From: Proales similis
Lineage: Eukaryota; Rotifera; Eurotatoria; Ploima; Proalidae
NCBI GenBank assembly: GCA_019059635.1
Contig: JAGVRJ010000004.1
Coordinates: 2,790,001-2,854,000 of the forward strand
Reading direction: 5' to 3'
DNA: 64,000 bases
A program made the position numbers and the translations under genes. This document shows, piece by piece, positions 48,301 through 60,117 of the stretch (position 1 is the stretch's first letter; each line of letters opens with the position of its first letter). The notes under the pieces were generated by a model. The model had not been told where the DNA came from and ran no database searches. It was given only the letters and a program-made list of their open reading frames with translations.

Positions 48301-51300
48301 CGCATTGTTCTGAAGACTCTGTGGCTTTATATCACTTATTCTGAACTTGGCACTTGCAGCCAGCCCAGCAGACGATGCCAATCCAGCTGTCTGTTGGGAA
48401 TGTGCTTGTTGGGTGCTGTTCTCCACTTCGTTTGACTGAGGTTGGGCTGGTTGAGCCTGGATACCACCTGAAACTGGAGTAACAGGCATTCCCGGCTGCC
48501 GTGGTGTTTCTGTTGTGGGCGTATGTTGCAAAAGCTGCTCTTCATTAATTTGGAAAGTTCTCAAAACCCCTCGCACTGGAATATCGGTGAAAGATATGGA
48601 CAAATTTTTACAAAGAACCTCAATCTCGAACTTGTGGTTAAGTTTCAAGTCTGGCTCATTATGAAGCTCAACCAACACGCTTAGCATGTTCATAAGCCAC
48701 GGATTGGGTGGTTGAAATATTTTGCTCTTTCCAGCCGGTTCAAGAACTTTGGCAACGAACGGAATAACAAACAAAAGCTCAACTGGACCTTTTTGAAACG
48801 CCTCCACTATTAGTGATTTAAGATCAATATCGCGCTGAAGGATTGGCTGATTTCTAGCTAAGGTAATCAAACCGAGCCAAGAGCCAAGATTTTTTAACAA
48901 AGCTCGATCCGAAAACTTCTGGTCATTTTTATCACTACGCAATAAGATACGAATATTGCGAAAAGTCTCTTTAAGGATCATTCGTTCGAACTTTTCGTTT
49001 TTTAGCGTGTCAACAAACTGTGAATAGAGATTGTGAAAATTAGGCTCAATAGAGACACGCTTGACCACAAGATAATGCGCTAGCCATTCCCAGTGATCAT
49101 CTTTGATTGCGTCTTTTAACTCATCAGTTTTGCTTTGCATGTTGGATAACGAGAGATTGTTAAATATGAATCCGATTTTGTCCTGAATAGGTTCGTTTGG
49201 TGCGACAGGCTTCGAATCGCTTTCGTTACTAGCCACAAGCAAAGTCTCTATATTGGTCGTATTGGCAATCGATGGTTTACCACCTGCCATAAATCCTTGT
49301 ACCGAACCTCCAAGCATAGATGAACCCGCCATTGACGAGCTCATCTGAGGAGTATTGAATTTTCCGATGAATGGATTGGATGCGCCGGTAGGATTCATTA
49401 TCGGAGGGGTAATGGAAGGGATTGACGATGAAGAGGCCAGATTAGGAGGAAGCATTCCACGAGCCCCATATTCTATGTACTCTTTGAGGACTTTATGCAT
49501 TTCACCGTAATTCTGTAACTGCATAAGATAATGACAAAAGCTTGTAAAATCTTTTAGGCGATTTTTCATTCGATCTAAAACTTTTATACCGAATAAAAAT
49601 GATCGATTGCTTATTGGATTATTCAACAAGCGTAGAAGACGAGTCAGAATCTGAGAGAGAAATGCTGGTAATAGAGCATTTTTTTCAATCAAAGCTCCCC
49701 ATAAGATTGATATACTATGAAACTGCAATTCGTCAACTTCAAAAAGTCTTTCGCCACACTCTAGAATGTACTTGACTGCCTGTGAGTAGAACTCCTTTTC
49801 TTTGCACTCTGGTAGGTCTCTGAGCTTTAAAAGAACCGAGACAAACTCTTCGATAGCAAAAGCTGGATTCGATGCCTTCAGAAGACCATGGATGTATTTT
49901 TTAACTTCATCACTGATTTCTTTGGAAAATCCGACGCCCGAGTCCTTGTCGCTAAACATGTCAACTGGTGAATTAAGCGATGCTCTCATTGTCTGACCAC
50001 TAAAGTTCCCTCTGCTAGCCTGAGAATTTAATAGTGTATTTAACTTGGCAGTATCTAGACCCGCACCGGCATTTCCCGGGTTCATAAGAATATTTTGACC
50101 TGCTATGGTAGAAATATTTGGCTGAAGAGGATTTGGCATTACTCCGAATTGACTTCCCATATTTGAACCGCTCAGTTGAGTCATCAGTAACTTATTTGGA
50201 GAATTCGCAAACGAGGAAATCTGCTGATTGTTCAAAGACGCCAAATTCGGATTCATGATCGACTGGAGCATTTCAAGCGTCGGTTGATTTCCTATGAGTT
50301 TGCTGGTCATACTGGGAGGCAAATTTGCTCCAGTGGAAAGAATGTTTGATGAAGTGTTCGCTACTGGCTTATCTAATAGCAGCCTTGCCTGAACATTCAT
50401 CTGAAAGATCTCCTGAGACAATTCAGGGCTTACAGAGCTTGACGAAGCACTTATACACTTTAATATAGTTTGCACCGTTTCCGGCAATAAGGGCATATGA
50501 ATAATAGGCCTGGCTGCAATTTGTTCTTCTTTACTCAGGTTTTGAGTCAGTTGTGGCACTTTTTTCTTGAGAAAATTGACCATTGTGCTGATGAAAAATT
50601 CGCCATGATCTCGGATTCTATCAGATAGCCACTTGTCCAGCTTAAGATATCCTCGCCGGGCTGCCAAACAAGCCAAATCGATATTAAATATCAATGGCTG
50701 ACCATTCAAGAGAGTCGATAGAGCCTTTAAATCTTGAGAGACATCCAAGATTCTGGCCAGTCTGACATTTTGAGTTTCATCTTGTGCTTTCATGTACCAG
50801 TCTACCATGGCATTCATCATGATAATTCGCACGTTTTGCGTGTGATGGGTTTGATTCCATGCGTACTGAAGCATAACCGCAGAATTTGGATGATTGTTTA
50901 GAAATATTGACATAAGTGCTCCAATCAGTTCTTGTTTTAGTTTATTCCATACGCTTGTCAATTGCAATAAGCCTAATAGAAGCAAGTCTGGACACTGTTG
51001 CATCGGAAATTTGAATATTTCACTGGTGTTAGTGTAGAGGCCATTATCCGAAAGAGCCAAAAGAAGTTCAAGCAAATTAAGAGACCGCCACGATGCAATC
51101 AAGTTATTCTCTTCTTCAGGCTGAGCTTTTAAGCATTCAGTTGCCACTCTTTTACAAGGATAATCAGCAAAACAAAAAACGTCCGGATGTTTGAGGGCAT
51201 GAAATATCCACGACAGTTGACCTTCTGTATTTTTCCATACCCTGTAGACACATTCAATTGGAAAGTTATCCTTCCCGATTGCTCGATTAATTGCTTGCAC

Positions 51301-52633
51301 AACAATTTGAAGTGCAGCCTTATCTCTGATGAAAAACTCTGGATGATCAAGCTCGAGAACAACTTCTCGCCAATTAAGACTAGGATTCTATTCCCAAGGT
51401 AAAGAATATCATAAGATCAATTAAATTTTTCTATCTCTTATATCTTACCATTTCAATGATGGATTGAACCAAAACTTCAGTATTCCAATTTCTGTCCTGG
51501 TCGCTTTCTTGAATATCATTTGAAACTTGGCTATTATGGGTCCTCGCCATCATACTGAGGAGGCGAGCAACACTTGACGTTTTAAGTTGCTTCTGAGAAT
51601 CTTCGAATACACTTTGCAGAAGATTTTTGCAGTTTTCCACGCTTTATCAGATAAAGATGATTAATTGATTGCTTCTGAACAATATCAGACTTAAAATTAC
51701 GATGATGTGAGTGAATAGCCAATTTCTTGAGCCAACTCAGCTAGAGGCTTTTCGCCGCCTAAGCCTCTAGTTGAAGAAAGCTCTTCTATCTCGCTTGCTT
51801 CTCCAAGGAAAGGTCTTAGTAAATTGGGCACCTTTTTTCCTATAAACCATCAGATAATTGTTTTTAATTGTCTCCTCTCAGTTAGTTAAATGTTTACCTT
51901 TGAAAATCTGCGCAAACATTCTAATATAATCATTTCCGTCTTGCTTTATTTTTTGGTATCGTTCGATCTCTATTAAAAGTTGCTGGAGCACTCCAATCGG
52001 TAAATCACCAAGTTTATCTAAGTCTCTCTCTGAGAGACCAATTCTTAATCGATTTTCAATTATTATTTGCTTACAAGTTTTTACCGGCCTCTTGCGTTTG
52101 AGATGCGCAGAGTTCAGGGATCTTCTGATGGAGATAATTTTCAGCAGCGAGTTTGATTTCGTCATTAGTCGAAGACTTAAGCGAGAGTGTGAGAGCCATC
52201 TCATCGAATGCACCTAGACTTAGGATTCGATTTATTTGTTCTACAAAATTTCGTTGATTAGCCTTTTTTAGCAAAGTTTTAGTAAAAAGTAGAATTGCGT
52301 GTTAACTAGAAGAAATCTTACGTCTGGCGTTTTTAGCTTATGATCTAGAGCACAAGCTAGCAGAGAACTAAAATGCGGCTGATAAAGTGATACTAGAACA
52401 CGATCTCTTAAAAGCTGAACATGGGGCTGATCTCTAGGATTGGGAGCAGCCGCGAGTGATGGCAAATCAAGCTGCACAAGCAGTTCTCTGAATAGATGCT
52501 TCTCGACTTCAACGCCATGATGCTTAACAAGTGACTCAATTTCACTTTCAGTCTGCTTGCTGTTCTTCTTGTTGAGATTGTTCACCAAATTGGTGATTTG
52601 CGATATGGCAAACATCAGCGGATCTAGGTTCAT
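45361..52633 (-). CDS. CNOT1: CCR4-NOT complex scaffold subunit 1
   Basis: Scaffold of the CCR4-NOT deadenylase complex that shortens mRNA poly(A) tails. ATG at 52631-52633 gives MNLDPLMFAISQITNLVNNL, as in animal CNOT1. Short exons to about 51400 are followed by one very long exon (to 45361), about 2,300 residues in all. Landmarks: NHPNSAVMLQYAW and LARILDVSQDLKALSTLLNG (N-terminal HEAT part); a Q/N/M-rich linker (49.9-50.4 kb); IQDKIGFIFNNLSLSNMQSK and LVVKRVSIEPNFHNLYSQFV (MIF4G, CAF1-binding); DFALDPDENHMRIAARNM (CNOT9-binding); TLRLLLVLLHDFPEFLCNCH and [20 protein letters not shown] (NOT1 domain). The stop TAA overlaps a perfect donor (aaaagtaagt). Splicing to about 45239 would replace it with a 14-15-residue tail ending at 45193. 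Confidence 0.95.
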
Positions 52634-53176
52634 TTTCTAACCTCAAATGTCACCATCTTTTAGAAAAAAATCTAAATTTCACTCATTCGGTGGGTGAGCG
52701 CGATTTTGATTCTTTATATAGGCTTAACTGCCTCACAATCCCTATGAATAAACAAGTGAAATGTGTTCCTATGACGTTTTTAGTGGTTTAATCAAGTGCT
52801 CGATGGCCAGACAGCTGATAGGCTCGAGCAATACTAAGAGTGAGCAGCTAGTCTTTAAATTGTTGAACGTTGTTCTTAAATGAGAACGTGAACGCCACTC
52901 AGTTGAACTAAAGCGGTTGTCGCTTATTTAGCTCGCAATTCAATTGGCTCTAGCTGTAATATGCCTGCACAGCTCTTTCCTCCATTCATCTTTTTCTAGA
53001 ATGGCGTTTACACGCACACGCAAATTCAAAACTAAATTCCCGTTCGGGCGGCCTTTTCTCACACCCTGTCTTTATTTTTGAAAAGCAGAAACTTGAGACT
53101 GAATGCACGAAAAATATTTATTTTTTTTTTAATCTGAAGACGACTCGCTGCTAAAATTATTTTTTGCTCTCAATGT
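52634..53176. other. Intergenic region between SAC1 and CNOT1
   Basis: CNOT1 promoter and 5' UTR next to the SAC1 3' UTR. No gene, repeat or structured RNA is recognised. Confidence 0.4.
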
Positions 53177-55873
53177 CTATTCTTTTTTATTTTTTCGTTC
53201 TATCAATCGCGGGTTATCAACTATCTCTTTGCCGAAGTAAAGCATTACACTCAAGGTGCAAATAGTTGCAAATCCCCAAAATAGCACATATGATAGCTGT
53301 TCTTGCACGCTTTCTATTAAATTAAGTGAGACAGTCAGGTCTGGAGAAAGAATTCAGTAAATTCAACCCACCTGCAGGAATAAGTAAGCTCATAATGAAC
53401 ATTGAAAAGGTTCCCAAACAGATAGCAGGAAGCTAATCATTTAATAATAGATAAAAAAGCTTTCCTTAAGGTTTTTTTAGTGTTTCCAACTAACCGCCAA
53501 ATATTTGTTGCTCTTTCTGACGACTTTAAAATTATGACTTAGGTCATTCTCCCGGACTTGATATATTCCTAAAAAAAGATCGATAGAATCCTGGCGGTAG
53601 CCATCATAAAAGTTGTTTTTGAAGTATCGCATCATTGAATTGGCTCCATCACGCATCATTCCATAAACACTTCGCTTCCCCGTCCTTGTTTCATCAAGAC
53701 AAAATCAACTTGAAAAAAACTAGTAGAAAAACCTTTCAATATAACTAATTTACCGAGTGAAATCGGATTTAAGGGCCCCAGTTCCTGCATATTGAATGCT
53801 CAAAGTATCCCCATTATCCGCCCATTCTTTTCAATGGATTAAGAAATAAATCAAATAATATTGATAACTAATAACAAGTGTAAAAATTTTACCATTTCTA
53901 AATGTATCATAAAGACTCGGATGAGATTCAACTGCTTCTCTCTCGTGCAAGATTCCTAATTTCTAAAATCAAGCCCTGCATTTTTCCTAAATGATAAAAT
54001 AAAAACTCAGGAGAGACTTACAATTAGCTGTATAAGCAGAATTCTTTTAGCCAAAAGACCTTGAACAACATTGGTACGGTCGAGACAATCGATGCAATTC
54101 ACTCTAAAGACACCTCCTTGACTGCCAAGTACATTGCTGGTTTTTACCATGAAATACCTAAGAACTAAAAATTTAAAGCTTTCTTATATTCAGATTAGCT
54201 TTTTAAACTGACCCAAACTTGTCTTGATCATTGGCCAATCGGTTAAGCAGAATTGATAGCCGATCGTAGCGGTTGTTTCCACATTGATGATGGAAGTCGA
54301 AAGCCTCGTATCTAAAAGAAAAAATCTGTTTCTTCTTTTTTTCGAATCATATTGTCCTAAGTCTTACTTAATAATGGGATCGTTCATCAGGCGAATCGCT
54401 TCACTAAACGTTTTTTCAAGAAGACCCTCTGACCCTTTTTGATTGACTAGATTTACACAGACATGCTCTGTGTAAATTGATGCACTTTTTTTAAAATGCT
54501 TTTTGCAAGCCTCGACCTTAATTAAGCATGACCTTTAAAATTATAAAGCTTGATGAACGATGGCAAACAAATCTTACGTGGTCAGCCGTTTCCATAAGCA
54601 TAATTGATGGCTTGTACTTCAAATTAGGCTTTTGAGTCCAAAACACAGGAATAGAACCTCTGATCTAAATAGTTTTCGTTGTTGCCATTCAAAATCTGAC
54701 TTGTGGAATATCGTTTTATGTTACCTGAACAAAAGAGCATTTGAAATCTTCATAGTTAATTATCTGTTCGGTTTCTATGAAGTTGGCCACATTCCCTTCA
54801 AAATCAGCTCCGCGTACATGAAGTCTACAAAATGATAAATATCTTTGGTTAAGTGAAATTCAGATATTACCTTGTTCCAGCATTCAACCAACTGCGTCTA
54901 GATATCAAAGCAAGCTCGAAGGTCTTGCCGTTTAAATGAATTGTTCGAATGGATGCGTCTGATTGGCTATGTTGTTAGATGTTTTCCAGAATTAAAATCA
55001 TATCTTACATCCATGCATTATTGGCACGAGATAACTCGCTACGTTTTTGTTGTATATGTTGTTCAGAACGTAATTATTCCAAACAAATCGTTTATCAGCC
55101 TTTTAAAAGCACACTGTTAATGTGAATTGTCAAACTTAATTGGTATGGCTCTTCTCAAGTTACTCGTTCAAATAGTGTCATGCCTAAAAACTCTGGTCCT
55201 GACTCGTACAAGCGTTGCAGTGAGTGAGTCAGATCATATGTCAGAGAATAGTAGAAAAAGGAAGTTGAAAGAACAGTTTCTATCATGTTTTTATAAGTTT
55301 GGTTCAAGTTTTTCTATAAAATCATCAATCACTTGGTTATTTAGACTTTTTTTATAAAACCTCAATACCTGTTCTTCATTTAGCAAATGCTCGTTTAACG
55401 TATATGGCATAAGCTCAAACTTCTCTGCTCGCCAAATGTTTTGGCCGTAAAGAGACCCAAGTTTGCTTTTCTGTGTTATGACAATCAAATACATTCCTCA
55501 AAAGTAAAAGACTCAACTTGATCACAAAAGATTTATAATCTGGTAATAGTCAAACCTGCAGTCAAGCGAATAGCACCTGCAATTCCATGAACTGGTTTTC
55601 GAACAGCATCAGCCGGTATAGTTACTCCAGCTTTAAGATTATTTAAAGAATTTTAGCCGGGAATTAATGAGAGAGGCATCAAGCTTACTTATCAAGTTAG
55701 AATCATTTTGGGATCGATCTATCACCATGAACTCGTTCACATTATTTGAGAACGAAGACTGTATGTAAAAGTATTGGTCAGTGATATAACTATGGAGAAA
55801 TTAATAGAAAAGACTTTTCAAAATCGTAACTGAAAAAGTACATGATAAAATCCTCGTAGGCTGGTGAGTCCAT
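53177..55873 (-). CDS. SACM1L: SAC1 phosphatidylinositol 4-phosphate phosphatase
   Basis: ER/Golgi PI4P phosphatase. Likely ATG at 55871-55873: [10 protein letters not shown], spliced at 55840 to [13 protein letters not shown], aligns with the usual SAC1 start. More than ten short exons. Conserved parts are [20 protein letters not shown] (near 55450), [20 protein letters not shown] (near 54640), the catalytic CX5R(T) loop [14 protein letters not shown] with CIDCLDR at 54076-54096, and [20 protein letters not shown] (near 53600). Two C-terminal membrane segments end in [20 protein letters not shown] and [17 protein letters not shown], with the stop at 53177-53179. The last five residues KNKKE fit a KXKXX ER-retrieval signal like that of human SAC1. 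Confidence 0.93.
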
Positions 55874-56200
55874 GTTGCTCAAGGCCAAAAATTATACGCG
55901 TCTCAAAAAGAAAACCCAATGACAAATGAGCGGCAGATTGTGGGAATGTGTAAACGTTCAATTGCAACGCATTCAAATTACTAACTAAAGCTTGTCGCTG
56001 GTGCATAATTTATGGCAATTTTTGTTGTCTTACAATTTTAACCCTAAGTTATAAAACGAAATACCATTCCACATGAGCATGTCTTGAACCTAGGCCTAGA
56101 ATCCACACTTAGAAGTGAATCGTTTTATTTTGATCAAAAAGCCATCATAATCTGGTCACGGTTCGTTTATTTTTAAATCGAAAATGAATGATGGCTTGGT
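55874..56200. other. Intergenic region between eIF3j and SAC1
   Basis: eIF3j 3' UTR (minus-strand AATAAA near 56168-56175) and SAC1 5' flank. Nothing else is supported. Confidence 0.4.
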
Positions 56201-57194
56201 TCACATAAAATCATCTTCACCCTCATCGACATATCCAACGCCTCTGTCAGTCTTCAAAAAGTCGTGGAAATCGCCTTTGATCCTGTCCGCTTCGAATTTA
56301 AGTTTGGCTTTCGATTTCGGTTTTTTGGCGTCCTTTGTCTTGTTTTGCTTGATAATTTGAAATTTTAAAGAAATTTTATGAAAAAAAAATTCAAATACAA
56401 AACTTACCCGCTCTTCAGTAAGTTTGGCATCAGCTATCTGACGAATCGAACCTGCGAGTTTTCTGACGGAATCAGCGGGCACTTAAAATGAGAGTATATA
56501 AGTTGGCATTTTTTAAGTATAATTAGGAATAAATGTACATTCTTTGCACAAGGACTTAATTAGTTCATCCAAAAAGTAGTTGTAATTTGCGTTCTCCTAT
56601 AATTAATCTTGATATGTGGCTATATTTTTGATGAATTGTCATTTTTTTACATTATAAGGATTTAATCTTGAGAAGAGCCGTCCTACAAAATCATTGCAAT
56701 CTTCTTTAGTTTCGAAAGAAAATTCATCCAAAGATTTGTTTAGGCCTTTGGAGAGAAACTAAAAATTCTTAATAGTATTTGTCTTTCAAACAAATCTCAT
56801 ACCGAAGAGCTCTTGAGCATTGCCCATATCGGCTCGGATTTGGGCTTCCCGTTTCTCTTCCTCAGTCATATCCTTAAACTCTTTCACTGCTGTTTTAACA
56901 GTTTCCTTTTTCTTTGATGCTGGTTTTGCCTTGGTATTTTGTACTTTGGCCAAAAACACAATAAATGACTAAGAATGAATATTGAAGCTGAATCGAAATA
57001 GATACCTTTTGAAGAATCGTCATCCCAACTTTCTTTAACCTCTTCTTCGTCATCCCAAGCATCCTTAACATCATTAGCTTCTTCATCTTCCCACGTGTCT
57101 GGTACGTTAGGTGATCTTTCCTCTTCATCTGAAACAATTTTTTCAAATGTTTGCCTGTTTGAAAAGTTGGAATCTTACCCCAGTGGTCAGCCAT
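56201..57194 (-). CDS. EIF3J: Translation initiation factor 3 subunit J
   Basis: Loosely bound eIF3 subunit that controls mRNA entry on the 40S subunit. ATG at 57192-57194 gives MADHW joined to DEEERSPNVPDTWEDEEAND, followed by WDDEEEVKESWDDDSSK: the acidic tryptophan-rich N-terminus of the family. A lysine/glutamate-rich helix follows (KEFKDMTEEEKREAQIRADM), then SFETKEDCNDFVGRLFSRL, PADSVRKLAGSIRQIADAKL and the basic KKPKSKAKLKFEADRIKGDF. It ends in the typical YVDEGEDDFM. About six exons. Confidence 0.9.
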
Positions 57195-57590
57195 CCTGCA
57201 GCGATTGCCTAACCTTGACTGCGGCCTAAAATTACAGAAATATAATTTGGAGTTGAAAAAAAATATATTTAAAGATTAGGACAACTGGAGATGCCATTGG
57301 TGATAAAAACGTAAACTGTGAGCTTAATGTTAAATATTGCAACGATGAATGCATACTACTCGTATGCAAATAGCAAAGGAATATTTTGTTCAGTTCACAT
57401 ATACCCTAACTCTTGTTTCTATTGCTAAATAAGATTCCTATTCGAATAAGGAAAATAGTCTCGATTATTGCATCAGACAGATTCAAATTTGAGTTTAAAT
57501 TTTGAATTTTTTTACTACAGCTTAAAACTAACTAAAATTGAAGCTTAAAGTCGGCTGGAATAAATTCTTGATTTTATAATAAATAAAATG
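57195..57590. other. Intergenic region between CDC42 and eIF3j
   Basis: AT-rich; eIF3j 5' flank and CDC42 3' UTR. No gene is seen. Confidence 0.4.
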
Positions 57591-58225
57591 TTATAGCAAA
57601 GAGCACTTGGCTTTTTTTGGTTTGCGTGGAGGCTCAATAGTGGCAAGAATCGCTTCATCAAAAACATCTTTCAATCCCATCTGTTAAAGAATAAAATATA
57701 TTCAGATTTTAATTAGGAAAATTATTTATACAAAGCTACCTGTGTGAGAGCTGAGCATTCGACATATTTAAGGGCTTTTATTTCTTTGGCACATTTCACT
57801 CCTTGGTCATAAGTAATCGGCTTGCTTTGTTCCAATGATAGTTTCTTCAACTCATCAGGTCTATCTCGTAAATCAATTTTAGTTCCAACTAAGATAAAAG
57901 GAACTCGAGGCGCATAATGCTGGACCTCTGGTACCCATTTGAAGCGAACATTTTCTAGGGAAGCTGAATTAACCACACTGAAGCAAACTAGAAATATATT
58001 TGTGCCTTGATAAGATAGTGGCCTTAGGCGATCATATTCCTCTTGGCCAGCAGTGTCAAATAGAGCGAGCGTATATGGCTCATTTCCGACCATAACGGTT
58101 ACAGCATAGTTATCGAAAACAGTCGGAACATATTCTTCCGGAAATTTGTTTGTAGCATACGAAACTAATAAACATGTTTTACCCACGGCTCCGTCTCCGA
58201 CGATAACGCACTTAATCGAAGGCAT
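57591..58225 (-). CDS. CDC42: Rho-family GTPase CDC42
   Basis: Small GTPase controlling actin and cell polarity. Two exons (58225 to about 57740 and about 57679-57591) give about 190 residues. The P-loop GDGAVGKT, switch [14 protein letters not shown], switch [21 protein letters not shown], the base-binding GTKIDL and the ECSAL motif are all present. The C-terminus [12 protein letters not shown] has a polybasic stretch and a CSLL CAAX box, predicting geranylgeranylation. The WVPEV and [14 protein letters not shown] segments resemble CDC42 and Rac about equally in places. CDC42 is favoured by [12 protein letters not shown] and the N-terminal [14 protein letters not shown]. The ARHGAP39 gene at 18.9-21.2 kb would encode a potential regulator. 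Confidence 0.9.
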
Positions 58226-58476
58226 GCTTAGCGTCCTTGCTAATGATAAGCCACAACAGTATGAAAAGCAATACTTGGGTTGAATAATTATGTTTTAGAC
58301 TCGTTTCAACAAACACCTGTAGTTAAAATTCGTTTGTCATATGAGTAGCTTAATTCAAATATATCAGTCAAAAATGCTGTCCCCCAATTTCTGAATCATT
58401 TGTAAATCTGAATCATGCCATGATTAGAAAAATTCTATTCTTTTTAGAATAAAGCCGAAAAATTTAAATGCATAAT

Positions 58477-59286
58477 TTAAAATTCATGAATTTTTCCCAA
58501 AGACTCTACAACGTTCGCAGTATTTTCAAGTTGAGAGACTCCCTTTAAAAGCTGACGAAGATTTTGCTCTGCTGAATTTGCTACTTCCCTCAGCTTTTGA
58601 GCTTGATCCTTTAATTGCACTCTAACGACATCACTACCAAAATAATTAGATTGATTTTTTAGTTTAATGTTCTCTAATCTCAGTGATTTTAGCTGTTCTC
58701 TCAGTTCATGGTTTTCCTTGCTCAAACGCACAACATGTTTCTCCGATTCAGCAGTTCGGGCGTTGGCATCTTTAAGACTTTTTTCTATCTGTTGCATTGC
58801 TCTTTCTAATTCACTGTTGTCTTGTCTTTCCTTTTCTTTAAATATTTTGAGCTTTTCTTCAAGGTGTCTAATCCGTTCCGACCGTTTTTTAATTATTTTT
58901 ACTAGCTCAATTCGATCTGCGGATTCATAAAAATCTTTTTCACTTCCGACTTCAAGTTCAGTGTCCGAGTTAACGGGTGGAAGCTCATGAATAACTGGTT
59001 GGATTGCAAGTATATCTTCTTCATCCGGTGAAGGAATAGGTAGTTCTTCATCCGAAAAACCAACTGTTAGAGGAGCTTCTGAAGCAGATTGTGACTCTGG
59101 TCCTTCAATCAATTGAAGATCAGTTACTTCAGGCAAAAATTCAATGAATGACTCCTCGTTCGATTGTGCTTGCTGAGAACCAGCGCCAACAAAATGTTTG
59201 AATGAAAAAGGGTTCTCTTCTGTAAGTTCATTTGAATTGGTTATTTCGGAAGAACTACGGTTTTGAGCTTCACTTGATTCCTCCAT
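58477..59286 (-). CDS. ENTR1: ENTR1-like endosome-associated trafficking regulator
   Basis: 269 residues, single exon, ATG at 59284-59286. The N-terminal ENPFSFKHFVGAG motif and acidic stretch precede a long coiled coil (residues about 125-215, from IKKRSERIRHLEEKLKIFKE onward). A C-terminal helix LREVANSAEQNLRQLLKGVS plus LENTANVVESLGKI follows. This combination is characteristic of ENTR1 (SDCCAG3), which acts with PTPN13 and retromer in endosomal recycling and cytokinesis. It is shorter than human (about 435). It begins only 70 bp after the stop of the upstream C8orf33-like gene, with a candidate trans-splice acceptor between. Confidence 0.75.
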   Translation of the reverse strand: MEESSEAQNRSSSEITNSNELTEENPFSFKHFVGAGSQQAQSNEESFIEFLPEVTDLQLIEGPESQSASEAPLTVGFSDEELPIPSPDEEDILAIQPVIHELPPVNSDTELEVGSEKDFYESADRIELVKIIKKRSERIRHLEEKLKIFKEKERQDNSELERAMQQIEKSLKDANARTAESEKHVVRLSKENHELREQLKSLRLENIKLKNQSNYFGSDVVRVQLKDQAQKLREVANSAEQNLRQLLKGVSQLENTANVVESLGKIHEF

Positions 59287-59356
59287 TCTTTCGCCTTTTT
59301 TTCTAACGACTAGAAAATGGTTATCATACAGACGAACTTATGATATTACTTTATTA
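59287..59356 (-). promoter_or_regulatory. Intercistronic polyA signal and candidate trans-splice acceptor
   Basis: On the minus strand AATAAA (59355-59350) directly follows the upstream stop codon. About 39 nt later comes ccattttctag (AG at 59311-59310), then 23 nt to the ENTR1 ATG. This is the same layout as between the genes at 37.8 and 38.1 kb, and suggests an operon with spliced-leader trans-splicing. Confidence 0.6.
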
Positions 59357-59857
59357 TCATAATAACTCTTCATTTATAGCAAAATCAAATTTAAATCCTG
59401 GCTTAGCATTTTCACCATCATTTTTTAATCCTTTAAGGCTTCTTTTAAAAAACTTTCCCTCAGATTCCCCTGGTTTCTTAGGATTGAGTGTCAGTTTTGA
59501 AAGTTCCCTTTCTGTTCAGAACTTAAATAACATTTTTTTGAGTCTTGATGAGAACAGCAAATTTACCTTTTTGCTTGGCTTCATTCTTTTGTTCAACCAA
59601 AATCTTTTTACGGTAGTCACCAAATTGTCTGAACATCACTTGTCTTTTTTGAACAAGCAAAGCGCCTGGGTTTTTTAGAATTTGAAGACTTCTCTGAGCT
59701 TCTTGTTCTTTATTAAACTGTCAACATATCTATTCAAATATAATTATCAAAGTATTCTACTTTTTCTTTCGTTGGTCTCCTTAAGAATTAGCTTACTCAG
59801 ATTTTGAATGCACCAAGTGAGCTCTGTGTCAAATTTTGTGGTAGTTTCTTCTTCCAT
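59357..59857 (-). CDS. UPF0488/C8orf33-like protein
   Basis: Three short exons from ATG 59855-59857 to the stop at 59357-59359. Products: MEEETTTKFDTELTWCIQNL and SKLILKETNE; then FNKEQEAQRSLQILKNPGA, LLVQKRQVMFRQFGDYRKKI and LVEQKNEAKQK; then LSKLTLNPKKPGESEGKFF and PGFKFDFAINEELL. The pattern ELxWCIxxL, the KNPGALLVQKRQVMFRQFGD core and the FKFDF-type end match the UPF0488 family (human C8orf33), a small basic chromatin/DNA-repair-linked protein of unclear function. It is probably the first gene of an operon with ENTR1. It shares a 260-bp divergent promoter region with RPS11. Confidence 0.75.
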
Positions 59858-60117
59858 TTTTAATTGATACAAGTTTGCTCTTTGAATAAATTTGCATTTG
59901 CCGTAAAAGGCAAGAGAATTTCAAAACTTTGTTGTCAAACGGACTAATTTAAAAACTCTTCTATCTAATCAGTTGAACTTTTCAAACTGAACTACCAACG
60001 TGCCGATCTGAAGGAGAAGGAGGGAGACCGCTTCACGTCTCACACGAGGGTTGGAATATTGCGATCATCACACTACGAAGGGTTTGCGAAGTCAGTGAAC
60101 TACTACTTTGACTCACA

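Noticed and set aside
55127-55357. 76-codon plus-strand frame over SAC1 introns and exons
   Set aside because: Antisense to SAC1 exons; no recognisable domain or independent signals.
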